Shown here piece by piece: positions 11,283 to 23,022 of a stretch of 64,000 nucleotides of DNA. The position numbers were made by a program, and so were the translations under genes. Origin of the DNA: Lindgomyces ingoldianus (Eukaryota > Ascomycota > Dothideomycetes > Pleosporales > Lindgomycetaceae); NCBI RefSeq assembly GCF_010093535.1, contig NW_022985197.1:1-64000 (forward strand), in the 5' to 3' direction. The notes below the pieces were generated by a model. That model was not told the DNA's origin. It saw nothing but the letters and a program-made list of their open reading frames with translations, and searched no databases. Position 1 is the stretch's first letter; each line of letters starts with the position of its first letter.

Positions 11283-13066
11283 ATTAGGGTAGAATCTATT
11301 TCTTGATCCTCTTGCTGGAACAAGGGCGTTAAACGAATGCAAATTTCTGTCTAAAATTATCCTTATTATGTTCTATATTAATTGAGAAGGTGTAGTGCAT
11401 GCTATGGTTAGTGAGTACGTAATGAACCATGTTTCAGCGCCAGCCTCTGTTGTTCGGTAGTGCAGTGAGGGTAAGGTAGCTAGCTATAGTACAATGGTGT
11501 TCAACCCTTCCTTAGACTTCTAAGAAACGAGTGAAGATGGAATCTTCAGGTAACTGTCTGCCTGTGATAGAAAGTTCAAAGCACCACTATTCATCAAGGC
11601 ATGCCTCGGCAGATAGCACAGGCTACCTCGGTTCGGCTCATGACGCCGACCCTGTATAGATTTTTGGGATAAACATTTCATTACCCTATCTGACATGAAC
11701 ATGATGTAAAGGATTGATCATCGAATTTTTTGATCATGCACAATACACAGCTGCAACACAAGATCAGTTAACAACCAATGATGCACTCTCATGATCGATT
11801 GCATATACAACTGGAACAGGCAGGCGATCAGAAGGAAAGGGGGACCTTAATGGTGATGAGCAACGGAGGAGCAATGTGATGAAACGTAAAAGAGATTCAA
11901 CTGACGTAGATACCACTGCTATAGTCTTGGAAGTCGACGACGATGTCATGGCAAGCAGGGAAGGAGAAGCAAGCTACTGATATCTGCCGATGATGACAAG
12001 TCTTCCCGCTGTTTTGAGTGTCCCAAGTAGAGCTGTTTTTGCGCAGCCACTTGTGGGTGTGAAGGGGTGGCTGAACGGCCGCCACTTCCCCACATATCCG
12101 GCGTTAGCGCGACAGAGGCGGGGGAATTGAGATGCAGCAGCTCTCAACGTCAATTCATTTTCCTTTCCCAATTGAGAAATGCCTCACTTAACTCCACCCC
12201 TTCGTCGGCCAATTGTACATCATACACTACCCCTAGGCTTGACAGCACCCAACAGTCCAGGTTCGATCACCCGTCCTTTCATTCCCTGTCGCGCAGCGTA
12301 AGCATCTGCAAAGAATATGCCGCATTGGGGCTGCTAACGCAACCTATTATGCGTGCGATTTCCTCGATTGTTACAGTTCTCGACAGCGTTAATGCTATGT
12401 TCCTCCATGTTCAGCAATCCTTCATTGTCTTTGAGAGGATCTGCCTCATCATGACTGCGCTTGTGATACTCGGAATCAAATTAGCTCATGGACGTAAGGG
12501 ACACTTAAAGCCCTAGCCTTTTTGGTGAACCAGGAAACGGCTGGAAAAGGGCAAGAGTTAAGTAGAGACAAGGGGGGAGAGAAGACACCTTGAGAAGATG
12601 GTGGGTATGGAGAGGGGTTGGTTGTAGAATTAGCCAATGATGGCTCTGTCAATCACCCATTAGCCGCTCCTTCACACACTAGAAAATTCACTGACCTATT
12701 TCTCCATCCTCAAACGTCATTCGAACTGCCCGCTTCATCGATGCGGACACAGTCGATCGTCCTTCTCCATACGTCCTTCTCCATATTTTGCCGCATTCCC
12801 AGCACTCGATCGAGCGGTGACATAGGAAATGAAGTCAATGCGCTATTGTTTGTTATATAGAACAGTTGTCCCCCGAGATTTCTCATCCTTCACACCCATT
12901 GTCGTGGTTACTCTCCAGCTACTCTTTCTAATTTTACTTGCTGAGTTGATACCTCGTTTATCAGTCTACTCTTTCGTTTTCTCAACCATAACCTACCATA
13001 GTCAACCACTCCACCTGCCCTCCTACACAATCTCATTTCAACAACGAATTTTCTGATTCTGTAGTA
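11283..13066. other. intergenic; includes promoter of the PIR gene
   Basis: Several 60-150 codon frames occur (for example plus 12067-12516) but none shows a recognisable domain. The last 300 bp before the PIR gene are rich in C/T tracts, typical of strongly expressed fungal genes. Confidence 0.4.
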
Positions 13067-14480
13067 ATGAAACACAACTTCGCTGCTCTCACTCTCGCGG
13101 CATTTGCTCTCGCGAGCCCAATGCCGCAGGCCATCACTTCAGCCATCGCCCCTGAAGCTTCAGCACCCTCCGAATGCTCAAACTCCCACCCAGGCTCGTT
13201 CCAAATCACAGCCGTTAACGTGACCTCTACCAGGCGAGCTGTTGGGAAACGTCAACAATCTGGTATTCTCACCCTTACTCTTTCTGGAGGAATCTTGAAG
13301 GACCAAGCGGACCGCACCGGGTATGTCGCCTCCGACTACCAGTAAGTGCACCTCAACTTAACCCGCCTTTCACATAAATGGCAATTAATATTTACCTAGA
13401 TTCCAATTCGACTCCCCGCCTCAAGCAGGCGCCATCTACACCGCCGGATTCTCGTATTGTGCGAATAACTCCCTTGCCCTCGGGGGCTCGGCTATCTTCT
13501 TCCAATGCTGGTCCGGTGGCTTCTTCAACCTCTATGTTCGAAAGTGGGCCGATCACTGTGTTCCCATCTATATTATAGGCATGAGCGGAAACAGAGGTGG
13601 ACTCACGCCGCCTGCCACACAGGTACGTCGTGAATAGCGTCCTTGAAGCGTGTCAAGGAACGAAATTAACGCCGATATAGAAGTCAGAGGGACAACCCAA
13701 TGCGCCGACACCAATATCCGAGGCACCAGACGGTATTTTCTTTGAGACCTAAAGTATACACTGTTCTAACATGGCCAGGGCAACCGCAAGTTCCGACACA
13801 GAATCCGGTGACACAGATAAGCGATGGTATTTTTATCTCTTTTCTTTGTTCTTTATTGGTTTAACTAACCTCGTGCGTTCTAGGTCAGCCTCAAGTGCCC
13901 ACAGGGACCCCAGCTCCCACAGGCGCACTGATTTCGCAAATATCAGATGTTAAGTATTCCTAGCCTCATGCTCGTCCCGTTTTAAGTAATCTTGCTATAG
14001 GTCAGCCCCAAGTGCCCTCAGGTACTCCAGCTCCAACAGGCGCTCCAATATCACAAATATCAGATGTTAAGTATTTCTTGCATCATTCTCTTCTCTAAGT
14101 TAACTAACATCGCAAACCAGGCCAGCCTCAAGTTCCCACTGCTGCACCAACCACGGCCGCCGTGGTGACTCAAATAAGCGACGGTATCGTTTACTAAATG
14201 GCATGATATTCTCCAGCCTAACTTTACGCTAGGACAACTGCAAGCCCCGACTGTGGCACCTCGAACTACCCAAGCTCCGTCTGGCCCAATAATTTCTCAG
14301 ATAAGTGACGGGCAGCCGCAAGTTCCTACCCAAGCCCCGCTTGCTCCTCCAACTCCACCCGCTTCCAATGCCTCATTCACCTCTGCCCCTCCCGCCCAAT
14401 TCACCGGTGCGGCCGCAACTCCAGTCTACGGGCCTGGTGTGCTTGCTGTTGGTGTCATTGGCGTAGTTGCCTTGCTCTAA
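13067..14480 (+). CDS. PIR-repeat cell-wall mannoprotein, secreted, probably GPI-anchored; 8 exons
   Basis: Exons 13067-13341, 13400-13622, 13681-13732, 13779-13826, 13884-13948, 14006-14065, 14126-14183 and 14233-14480 join in frame to 342 residues. Residues 1-17 form a signal peptide and KR at 61-62 is a Kex2-type site. Residues about 65-150 form the PIR Cys domain (DYQFQFDSPPQAGAIYTAGF; Cys at 37, 112, 128, 145). Five QISD units, most followed by GQ, are the PIR repeats whose Gln can be ester-linked to beta-1,3-glucan. The C-terminus is hydrophobic (VLAVGVIGVVALL) after a Ser/Ala-rich stretch, as for a GPI signal. In this gene the repeats follow the Cys domain, unlike yeast Pir proteins. 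Each repeat sits on its own exon. The two introns after exons 5 and 6 have shifted splice sites (see findings). Family firm; exact splice sites inferred. Confidence 0.85.
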
Positions 14481-16797
14481 ACGTGCCAGCGGACAATGTG
14501 CAATGGCAAATCTCCGTAACGCAAGGGTGTGGAGAGGGGGACGCTCTGGCATTTCCGCAACCATGATATGCAGTAACGACTACGATTTGAAATTCCTGAC
14601 GATATATGTTTAGGGCTGCAGAAATACGTGAATTAAAGGAATTGTGGCAAATGAGTTAGGTCTTTGATATCGTCAAGGACGTGTATTTAATTGCAGCAAT
14701 ACATCTCCCTTATTTAGGACGTAATTCATATAACACATTTATCGAAGATAAAATATAATTTTAGAGCAGATGTCAGCACCCCTATAGCCCTCTATATAAT
14801 CCTAATCCTGACTAGAAGTTTTAGATATTAAATATACACCATTTCAGGTACATGATGAACGATCGCCTACGATCAACTCTGATAATTTCAGCACGAGAGG
14901 CCTTTTAGGTCACTGAGAACTCTTTCTCCTTCTCCTGGTGCCCTTTCGTTTTTGCAATCGTTTATTACTGGACTAATAGTGGCATTTCTAGACTTAGACC
15001 TACGCCCTGAATATCTAGAAAGATTTTCGAGCTTCCAATCCTCCAGTATCCTATCCTTTTCCTCTAGTTGCAGCGCAGCTCTCCATTTCTTCGAAGAAGA
15101 TCCCGTAACCTCGATCGTCGTTAACAAAGATACCTTCACGGTCGAGAGCGCAAAGTTACGCTAGGGCCACGAGAGTTTTAGCAGTTGAATTGGTTCTTAG
15201 CTGATTGTTATGTTTCCGTAGAATTCTACGAGCCCTCCATCAAAGCCACGGGTACGTTTGTGAGGAAGAGCTATCAGGTTGTTGAAGCTGTTAATGTAGC
15301 TGACCCGAACCATAAATACGCCTTCACGAAATAGCTTAAGGGCACGGCTGCTAGTCGGAATATCAAGCTCAATTATATAGTCAGTTATCAGAGAAATCAG
15401 TTAAAGGAAGGACCATGGGCACCGTACAAGAAAAATCGCCACTATAACGCGAGGAAGCTCGCGCAATATTTCGAGGGCGACCAGGGTTCAAACTGCACAC
15501 TGCCCTTGAGTGAGAATCAAGGACAACGAGCAAACGGTAGGAGTATGCGGTCGTTTCACAACTTCCCTGGATCAGGTCTAAATAGAGACCCTGACCCAGT
15601 ATTGTTTCTGGAACTATGCGATGCCAACAGTTAATGGGACGAATCCAGTTCTGGGAGCGAATACCCCCAATTGGTTCCCAAGCTTTCACATCAATATATC
15701 CTCAGGATTTTTCCTGCTACTCTCAATGAGAGGAGACTGCCGCCAAGACAGTCAAGATAGGCTAGGCGCATGGAAGAGGCATGCTGGGGACAGTTGTGAA
15801 TACGTTAAGTTGTTTCAGAGAAGGCCAGTATTCTATGTAGTTTGGAATACCAGTTCACTTGCTATCTCTACAGCTGGTTTATTTGCAACCGGAGGCATGG
15901 GTACCGTGACCATGCAGGCATCACCCGATGAAGAACATTCGTTTCGGCTGTCCTTTCTTGGATTGCCGTGATAGAGATGAGATGTAGGAAGAAAATTCAA
16001 GTCCCAGCAGGTTTTCATCTGCGTGTTATCCACAGTAGAGGACAGTGGGTTAACAGGTATGAAATTCACCTTTGTTATTAAGACCATGGAAAAGGCACTT
16101 AAGTTCCCTTTGCATAGAATGGTCATAGTACTCACAGCCATTAGCATGGTGCGAAAACCTGAGGTTGATAGCCTCTAGTGATATGTGAGAGCAACTCTGG
16201 ACTTGGGTCATGGGAAGTAAAAGAACTAAACAAGTGGACTTTTGCCAGAGTCTAGAATCAGCCTAGATAGCAAATCTTGCAGAATCCCTCTGAGAGTAAT
16301 ACCTGTTGGAGTAAGTGGCTCAGAATGAAAGATCTTCTCAGTATCGGTAGGGGAACTACTAGTGCGAGGTAACGTTCTCGCTAGAAGAATGTAGGATAAC
16401 CACTAGGCTCCTGTATATCGCAAAGAGAGAATGCCTAAGTTGCCCTTACTACTAAGATTGGGCAGCTCCAACAACCCCATGCATCCATTTTGCTTGAGCC
16501 GTACCACGCTGACCATGCTAAATCCTCGGCTGGATCTTCGTCGTTGTCTTCCCCGGGACTTCACCATAACCTGCGTATCATGGTAGTAGGCTTCGCCTTT
16601 TCCCTCTCGCATATTGCTGCAGTTATTCCTTTCGCGCGGGATCTCTATAAGTCATGTAATATGTCACGTTATAACCCGGGGGTCGTGGGCTGGAAAGCAC
16701 TGTACTTGGCAAGGATCAGGCAGAAACACCGGCACCGAATTCAAGGCATTGAAGGGTGATGGTAAATGGCACGACACCCTAGAAACAACTCGAAGCT
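14481..16797. other. no gene recognised
   Basis: Frames of up to 116 codons occur on both strands (for example plus 15621-15971, minus 14888-15139) but none has a recognisable domain, and no convincing exon-intron model was found. It may hold decayed genes. Confidence 0.35.
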
Positions 16798-18980
16798 AAT
16801 ATTTAGTTCTGTAGTTAAAGACCTCCAAGCCGCCATCCGGGAACTCCACGAGGAAGCCAATGGCCCCACGTTGCTCTTCATCCAGGGCTCCAACCCCAAG
16901 AAGGCCGAGCTGGGATGACTCCTCCTGAACTGTGATGCTGATCTCAAAGACGTTCAGCGCCTCCTTAAAAGGCAGAAGTCCCTGCGCACGAGAAACCCCC
17001 GGACTCGTGACCATCTTGCATTCAGAACGTCTAAGGTACAAGATGTGCGGCACAACTTGGCAAGACACACCCAGGGGCTGGGCCTCTTCCTGACACACGC
17101 GCATGCCAACGCACTGCAGAGGATCGAGGCGAAGCTGAACATGCTCCTAGATGAGATAAGAAGAGGGCGGAAGAACTCAGCGTTGCTAGCAAGTATTACG
17201 AACTTGCATGTCTTAGGGGAAGAGTTGTTAGATGATGACATTACAGAGGTGGATGTGGCTGAACAAGGCTCATGGAGATGAGTCATTTTATGTCATTCTA
17301 TCGGTAGCGTCAGATGGGAGTGTAATGTTGGATGAGACACTTGAGCTAGTCAGGACGCATGATCCTAGGTTGAATAAGGGGAAGAAGTACCAAGCAAGAG
17401 TTAGTAGCTGTGAGGATAGTGAGACCGATGACGATAAAGGATATAATAGCGAAGGATATGAGGGCATAAATACTGCTCATGACGATGAACCACTGGTAAG
17501 ACAATTGATAACATCCCCTTCAGCTCTTGGTTTGATACTTGGCCCTTCCCCAGAAATCGCTCAACCACTGCTGCAGAATGGGAACAACGGGTAACCAAGA
17601 ATTTCTTCTGCAGAGTGCCACTCAGACCACGCTACCTTCCAACTTAGCTTCCATTGAAGACTGCAGAGATAACAATATCAATGATACTTCTGATTCTCCA
17701 CACTTGAGTCTCCAACCAAGGCCCATTTTAACATCAGGGTTGTCAAAAACCAGAAACGAAGACGTCAGTGTAAGTGTTCTTCACATTTCCTGAACGACTA
17801 AACCAACCTCCCTTTCATCGTACCCTATTTCAAACCAGTGACGATATAGTAGAATATAGGAACCGAGAACCTACAAGCCAGACGGGGTCGCCACATCCAC
17901 CTCGACTTTACTCGCCTTTCACCAGCCCACAGTTGTGGAAAAAGTCCAACCCACAGCCCGCAGTCTCTCGGAAATCAATGCAGCAATCTAGAGCCTTGAA
18001 GCCGAGCTCCATCCAGAGCTCCAGGTATCATCAAAACTCACCAAACTCGAAACCTTCAAGCGTCTGCTTGACAGCTAACAAGAATAGATCAGCCGCAATC
18101 AAGATCCGCTCGAGCTGCATGACCGCCCTATCTCTAAGAGAACTCCAATATCGCCGCCGAGTGACCCCCAAGCCTGCTACCTTTGCAGAAATGACCTACA
18201 CATCCACCGACACAAGATACCAAAGGATTCTTTTCAGGAGGTTCATTTCTTCGTCTCTCTGTCGGGTATCGTGTATGACAACACGAACACATTCGCTCAT
18301 GGCTCGACGAGTGACAAGGATACATACCATGCCGACCCATCACCGCAGAACGCGCTATTCCCAACGAACTTCTTCTTTATGGGCATGCAGCCGTGGATTG
18401 TAGGACGGTTGTCATGCCCGCTAAATCCACGACACCCTCGCCACGGCCATTGTATGGCTACGGCTACGGGGACGACGACGACGACGAAAAGCAACACTCT
18501 GCCTGCCACACTACCCGACGTATCTGTGCTTTCACCCCAGACCCACGACACTCCTCCCTCTCCGTTTTCAGAACCCTCAAGCTGGTGCTCGGAATCTGAC
18601 TCCGAAGATGACGACCCCATCTACACGCACCCGCTTGCAGCCCTTTAGAACAGCTCTTCCACGCCACAAACAGGAAGCTGAGAATCCGGATACCGAGCAC
18701 TGACACTCTTTTCCGAGAAATGGTTCTTCCCGTCACTGTGCGCCGTGGGTTGCGCGCCGGGGCGGCCCTCACCTATCGCGACATCGGCATCGGTTCGTCG
18801 CCCGTGCCGACCCACATCCGGTTTGTTGTCGAAGAAGCAAGGACCTACTACAATATTCTATCTTGTTCCGCTTCTCTCTTGGGAGTTCGAGTGCGTATGC
18901 TAACGTTTATAATCATATGGGAACCATATCCATCCTATACCCGCATATGTGACGATCTCTATACTCAACCCCAATTATAA
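16798..18980 (+). pseudogene. decayed gene with fungal NLR/ankyrin-type N-terminal helical domain and an unknown C-terminal part
   Basis: Plus-strand frames at 16810-17281 read VKDLQAAIRELHEEANG, LLLNCDADLKDVQRLLKRQKS and ALQRIEAKLNMLLDEIRRG. This is the helical N-terminal domain common at the start of fungal STAND and ankyrin proteins. Downstream, 17600-17769 and 17860-18648 join through a canonical intron (GTAAGT at 17770, AG at 17859) and keep a Cys/His patch (CYLCRNDLHIHRHKIPKDSF). The coherent end (QLFHATNRKLRIRIPSTDTL, 18655-18890) is in a different frame. In-frame stops lie at 16916, 17989, 18076 and 18085; the last three look like CAR-to-TAR changes. A frameshift lies near 18645, and others between 17281 and 17600. 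I do not recognise the C-terminal part; whether it was one gene or two is open. Confidence 0.6.
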
Positions 18981-19491
18981 GATCTGAGAGCCCGAGAGAA
19001 ACGGGGAACCTTTTTGTTGAAGTGAGGGCTATGGGAGATGAGGATGCTGCTGCTGCTGCTGCCGATAATTGTGATGATGGTGATACTGATGGGTAAGATG
19101 GGGATTGCTATTGATGTGTTGTAGAATCCACTGTTTCCCAAGGTCTTGCAGGTGCATTCGGGGGATATAGAAATCAACATCCATCCAAATATCACAAGAA
19201 CCTAGCCTAAGAAAACATCCCACGGTACTCAAGTAAATAAGCCATTGGGTTGAAGGGAGACATACAAGTAGCTTTGCCTCGACGGAAACGCCATTCCATT
19301 CGCCACCGTAAAAAGTATATCTCTCTAAGAGTGTTAGTGTGTTGTGTTGTTTGTATGAAGCCAAACTATCCATCATGCGTCCATTCAACTCAGAACCATA
19401 ACTATATGTCCCGTCATGCAATACCTCTACCAGACCATCCCCTACCCCACTGCACCTCATACATCGGGCCGAGTCCGAGTAATGGGTGGAA
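18981..19491. other. intergenic, SAR1 3' flank
   Basis: Contains a short GCT/GAT-type trinucleotide run near 19040-19090. No gene seen. Confidence 0.5.
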
Positions 19492-20628
19492 TTAGACATA
19501 CTGGCTGAGCCAGCGGATACCCTCACCATAACCCTGTCGCATGACCACACTGCACATGAAGACCTCGATTGGCCGGATGCCCTCAAGCGGTACCTTACCC
19601 TTGCCGGTTGTCTGGTACAAGCCAAGACTCGCTCGTAGCTGGTCCTCAGAAACGGCGTCGGGGTGGTCAATCTATGCCGCATCAACACCTATTATACACC
19701 AAGACTAGGCCAGGAATGGTCTTACCTTATTCCCCAAAACCACAAATGGGGTATTCGAAAGCTCCTCCATACTCAGCAGCGCATCAAGCTCCGCTTTGGC
19801 CTCGGGCAACCTCTCGTGATCCTTTGCATCAACGAGAAACACAATGCCGCTGACCTCGGGAAAATAGTCGCGCCAGAGACGTCGGGCTTGTGCGTGGCCG
19901 CCGAGATCGAAGGTTGTGAATTTGACGTTTCCTATAGACAGCTCTTCAGATGTTGGGTGCAGTGTCGGTTGAAGGACGGCAACGCGGTCGTTCTTGAGCA
20001 TGTGGAGAAGGGTGGTTTTGCCGGCGTTGTCTCTGTTTGTTGGATGGGTTAGATTGGAAATTGTGAGAGGGGGGACGTAGCACCATGGCCATTGGGGGGA
20101 GTCAGGGCTGGGAGCGGAATCTGGGGGTACGCACAATCCGAGGAATAGAAGTTTGGCGTGCTGGTACATGTCAGTCATATGCCACAGAAAAAAATATATA
20201 TATGGAATCCTACCTTGTTGAGCAGACCCAATGAGGCCAGCACATCGTAGACTAGACACAGAACAGTCAGCCCCTCTATTCAGCAGTGTTAAAATAATCC
20301 AACTTTTGTGTGCACAGCACTCAAAAGGCATTTCATGGGAATGTTTTCAGGATTCATGGTGCCGGTTGCGCTTCGTTGAGGCCAGCTCGCCCATCGGCTG
20401 AGAGAACGAATGCCTCCAGCAGTATGTCCTCGGAACCATGGTATACGCCAACTACATTCCCAAGTCCCCCCATAAATATCCTTATCGCGAAGCGCCGAAT
20501 CTACGAATCCGAAGGGAAAAGGCCGGAAGACAAGCGGGTATCTGGAAAGTACTTACACCTATATCAAGAAATCAGCAGGCAGTCAACAAAACGCAAGGAG
20601 TATGTACTTACCAATTTATAATCCACAT
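19492..20628 (-). CDS. SAR1: SAR1, small GTPase of the COPII coat; 6 exons including a 2-nt micro-exon
   Basis: Sar1 in its GTP form inserts its N-terminal helix into ER membrane and recruits Sec23/24 and Sec13/31 to bud COPII vesicles. Exons on the minus strand: 20612-20628, 20557-20558, 20214-20251, 20135-20160, 19726-20032, 19492-19671. They join to 570 nt, giving 189 residues, the standard Sar1 length. Visible features are the amphipathic start [19 protein letters not shown], the P-loop GLDNAGKT (27-34), the switch [11 protein letters not shown] with the Sar1/Arf-type His, and the base-binding NKID split by the last intron. The C-terminus is the typical [10 protein letters not shown]. All larger introns have GT-AG ends. 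The frame between Trp6 and Phe7 closes only if a 2-nt exon GT at 20557-20558 is included. Gene identity is certain; the micro-exon is inferred from sequence. Confidence 0.96.
20557..20558 (-). other. SAR1: putative 2-nucleotide micro-exon of SAR1
   Basis: On the minus strand exon 1 ends ...AATTG, followed by an intron GTAAGTACAT...TTGATATAG (20559-20611, 53 bp). Then come GT and a second perfect donor GTAAGTACTT, whose intron runs to ...TGTGTCTAG (20252-20556, 305 bp) before TCTACGATG. TG+GT+TC gives Trp-Phe in frame, exactly as in Sar1 proteins. Skipping GT breaks the frame. Confidence 0.75.
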
Positions 20629-21176
20629 GGTTAATGTGTTGGGGGCGTGTCGAGCGGAGGTTGTGAGAGAGTGTGTCTGGAGGAGGAAACAAGACAACTT
20701 GTTCTGGAATCCGTCGCCTCGCTCCACTGAAGTGAGAGAGGCCAAGAACGCCGATCACAGATGACATAATCGAGTGGTCACGTGCACAACTATTTCCCAA
20801 TCTACGAAGTACAGAAGACCACCCTCACAAGCATGTTTGAATGTAACGAAACGTTCATATCATGTTCATTCCTGATGAAATTTACTGCGTTCTATTCAGA
20901 GGTTTGGGGCATCGCAATTCAATTCCCTTTAGAGCGAGCTCCGCAGAGCGCTTCTCGATCGAGCTATAGCAATACTTAGGTATCGGTACTAAATAAAGAA
21001 GCCTAAAAGACAACCATCCTCCCAGGTAATTTTCAGCAGGATGAACGCCATGTATACGCCGCCCAATGCATCAAAGAGTTCCTACATCCCACCCACGAAC
21101 CAATCTGCTTGTTCCTATTTTCAAAAGACCCCCGGCTGCTATCACTGCCGCTTTATCCACCGCCTTATCCACCGCC
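20629..21176. other. intergenic: SAR1 promoter and NUP53 3' flank
   Basis: No gene recognised; short frames here have no family resemblance. Confidence 0.5.
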
Positions 21177-22589
21177 TCAGTCATCATACTCCGCATCCTT
21201 AACCCCACAGAAATCCGTCCCGAAGCAGCTATCCACCGCATACCAGACCCGCCAGTACAGACTCGCGCTCTTGCTGTCAAATGAACCATCCTCTTTCCTT
21301 GGTACCTGATCGCCGATCATGCCATGTCCCGATCCGACTACCCAGCCGATGATGGGCCACGAGCCGAGCGTCTGCTGCCAGCGAGGCGCGGCAGGGAGAA
21401 AGGCTTTTTCTTGAGGCAGCAGAACGACAGGGCGGGCGCCGCGGACACGGAGGCTCGATTTCTGGGTTGCAGAGGGTCGGGCACCAGGGGGTTGGAGAGA
21501 TGATGTGGTTCCTGCAGCTGCGGAGGATGAGGGTTCTTGTCGGAATGGATTAGTGGTTATGGTGGGTTCTGGATCATCAACTGGAAAGGCGCCGCGGAGA
21601 ACAGGCTCTGATTGCTGGCGTTGTGGCATCGAGGCTGGCATCGATCCTGTGGCGGTAGCTGATGAAAGCGTGTGAGAAGACTGCGATGTGTTCCCAAATG
21701 GCATAGTCGTCGAAGAAAGAGTGTTTGGACTGGCCGTCTGGCTTGTCTGCGCTCCAGCGCTCGCCCTCAACGCTCTATCGGCATTCGGTCCCGTCCCCCT
21801 ATACCGCTCCGCGAACACTGTGTATCCTTGGACGACATGCGGGGAGTAGTGGCATGCGCGCTCAGCTGCCTCAGGGCTGTCGAACGTGACTTTTATCCAG
21901 TGTTCACCCCCGACATACTCGTTGATTTTGCGGAGCGATACTTTAGAGAGGGAGCGGTAAGATGACGCTTTCTGTGCCGAGAGCGTGAGATTGTATTTCG
22001 CAGATGGAGGTTGTCGATCATAGTCCTCGTAGATTATGCCGCCAGAGACCTTTTCATAGTAGTCAACCGCCGCCCACTGGACGTCGTTGCCATAGCCATA
22101 TAATATAACTTCCGTTGGCTCCTTCACCGTTGTGCCCGTAGATGCGCCTGCCTGGAACGAACCCACCAGGCCGGGTCCATCAATAAGATTCGGCGCGGAT
22201 GCGGAGATTGGAAGAGAGGCTGAAGGACCCGATGTCTTGCGCACTCGCAGAGACTCCTTCTTCTCCTCTGCCGCTTTGCTTCGTGCAAAGATGTCGTCGA
22301 TAACGCGGATATTGTCGAGCTTGGCTTGGTCTTCTTTGCGGGCGGGGGTCGCAGTCTTACTGCGTGAAGTGCCTCGTTTGCGCGCTTTGCCAAATGGCCC
22401 TTTCTCTTCGGGTATGCGACGCTTGGTCTGATCAGAGCTAGAAATATGTTTGTGAGTCTATGCGCTTCGTAGAAGTGAAGATGGAATAAAAGTGAAGAAT
22501 ACTCACTCTGCGAATTCAAACGCCCAAGGGAGTCTTCTCCCCGTAGAATCGAAAGCGCGCTCGGAATCTGGGACAGCGTGAACCTGCAT
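21177..22589 (-). CDS. NUP53/ASM4-type nucleoporin (Nup35 RRM, MPPN domain)
   Basis: Exon 22507-22589, intron 22438-22506 (GTGAGT...CTAG) and exon 21177-22437 give 447 residues. NUP53 and vertebrate Nup35 sit in the inner ring of the nuclear pore, bind Nic96/Nup170-type partners and touch membrane through a C-terminal amphipathic helix. Seen here: an early VPDSERAFDSTGRRLPW motif, and an atypical RRM starting TEVILYGYGNDVQWAAVDYY and continuing HWIKVTFDSPEAAERACHYS. A Ser/Pro-rich linker follows, then a Trp-rich end (PRWQQTLGSWPIIGWVVG) that fits the membrane-binding helix. The start codon at 22589 is the first in-frame ATG; the same frame stays open some way upstream, so a longer N-terminus through another exon is possible. 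It is tandem with SAR1 and divergent from the F-box-like gene. Confidence 0.85.
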
Positions 22590-23022
22590 ACTTGTAGTTG
22601 CTGGAAGGCTGGTGGTTGGGGGTGAATAGTGAAGCCGGGAAGTTTTGAGGCTGCGGCTTTGTTTATGGCCTCGACCATCAACAGAATTGCGGATGCCAAG
22701 AAGTCGGGGGGGAAAGCCACAGTACAAATGAATCCTTTGAGGCTTCGGTCGTTCGACGCCTGACGCTAGTTAGTTAGCGCCACACTTACGTGTGTACCAT
22801 TTGCGATTCTCGCTTTTGTGCGATTTTCTTGCTGCCTGCCCCATTCCCCGTTATAAGACCCAGGGCCCTCGAAAAGCAGCCTGCAATCTCCCCTCAATTT
22901 CTAATTCTTTACAATTGAATAGCTATCCTTGAGAATCCACCACCGCAGCAAGGAGCCATAGAGAGATCCCAGGGAGGACTACAACTAAACCCGCATCAGC
23001 AACGCACCCTCCCTCATAAGGA

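Noticed and set aside
12262..12290. GGTTCGATC motif resembling a tRNA T-arm
   Set aside because: No acceptor, D or anticodon stems could be folded around it.
12067..12516. 149-codon plus-strand frame with a hydrophobic segment
   Set aside because: No family resemblance, poor start context and no supporting splice sites; it lies in the long leader region of the PIR gene.
20559..20628. Single 360-bp first intron in SAR1
   Set aside because: Joining exon 1 directly to 20251 shifts the frame and destroys the conserved Trp-Phe-Tyr start, so the two-intron model with a 2-nt exon is preferred.
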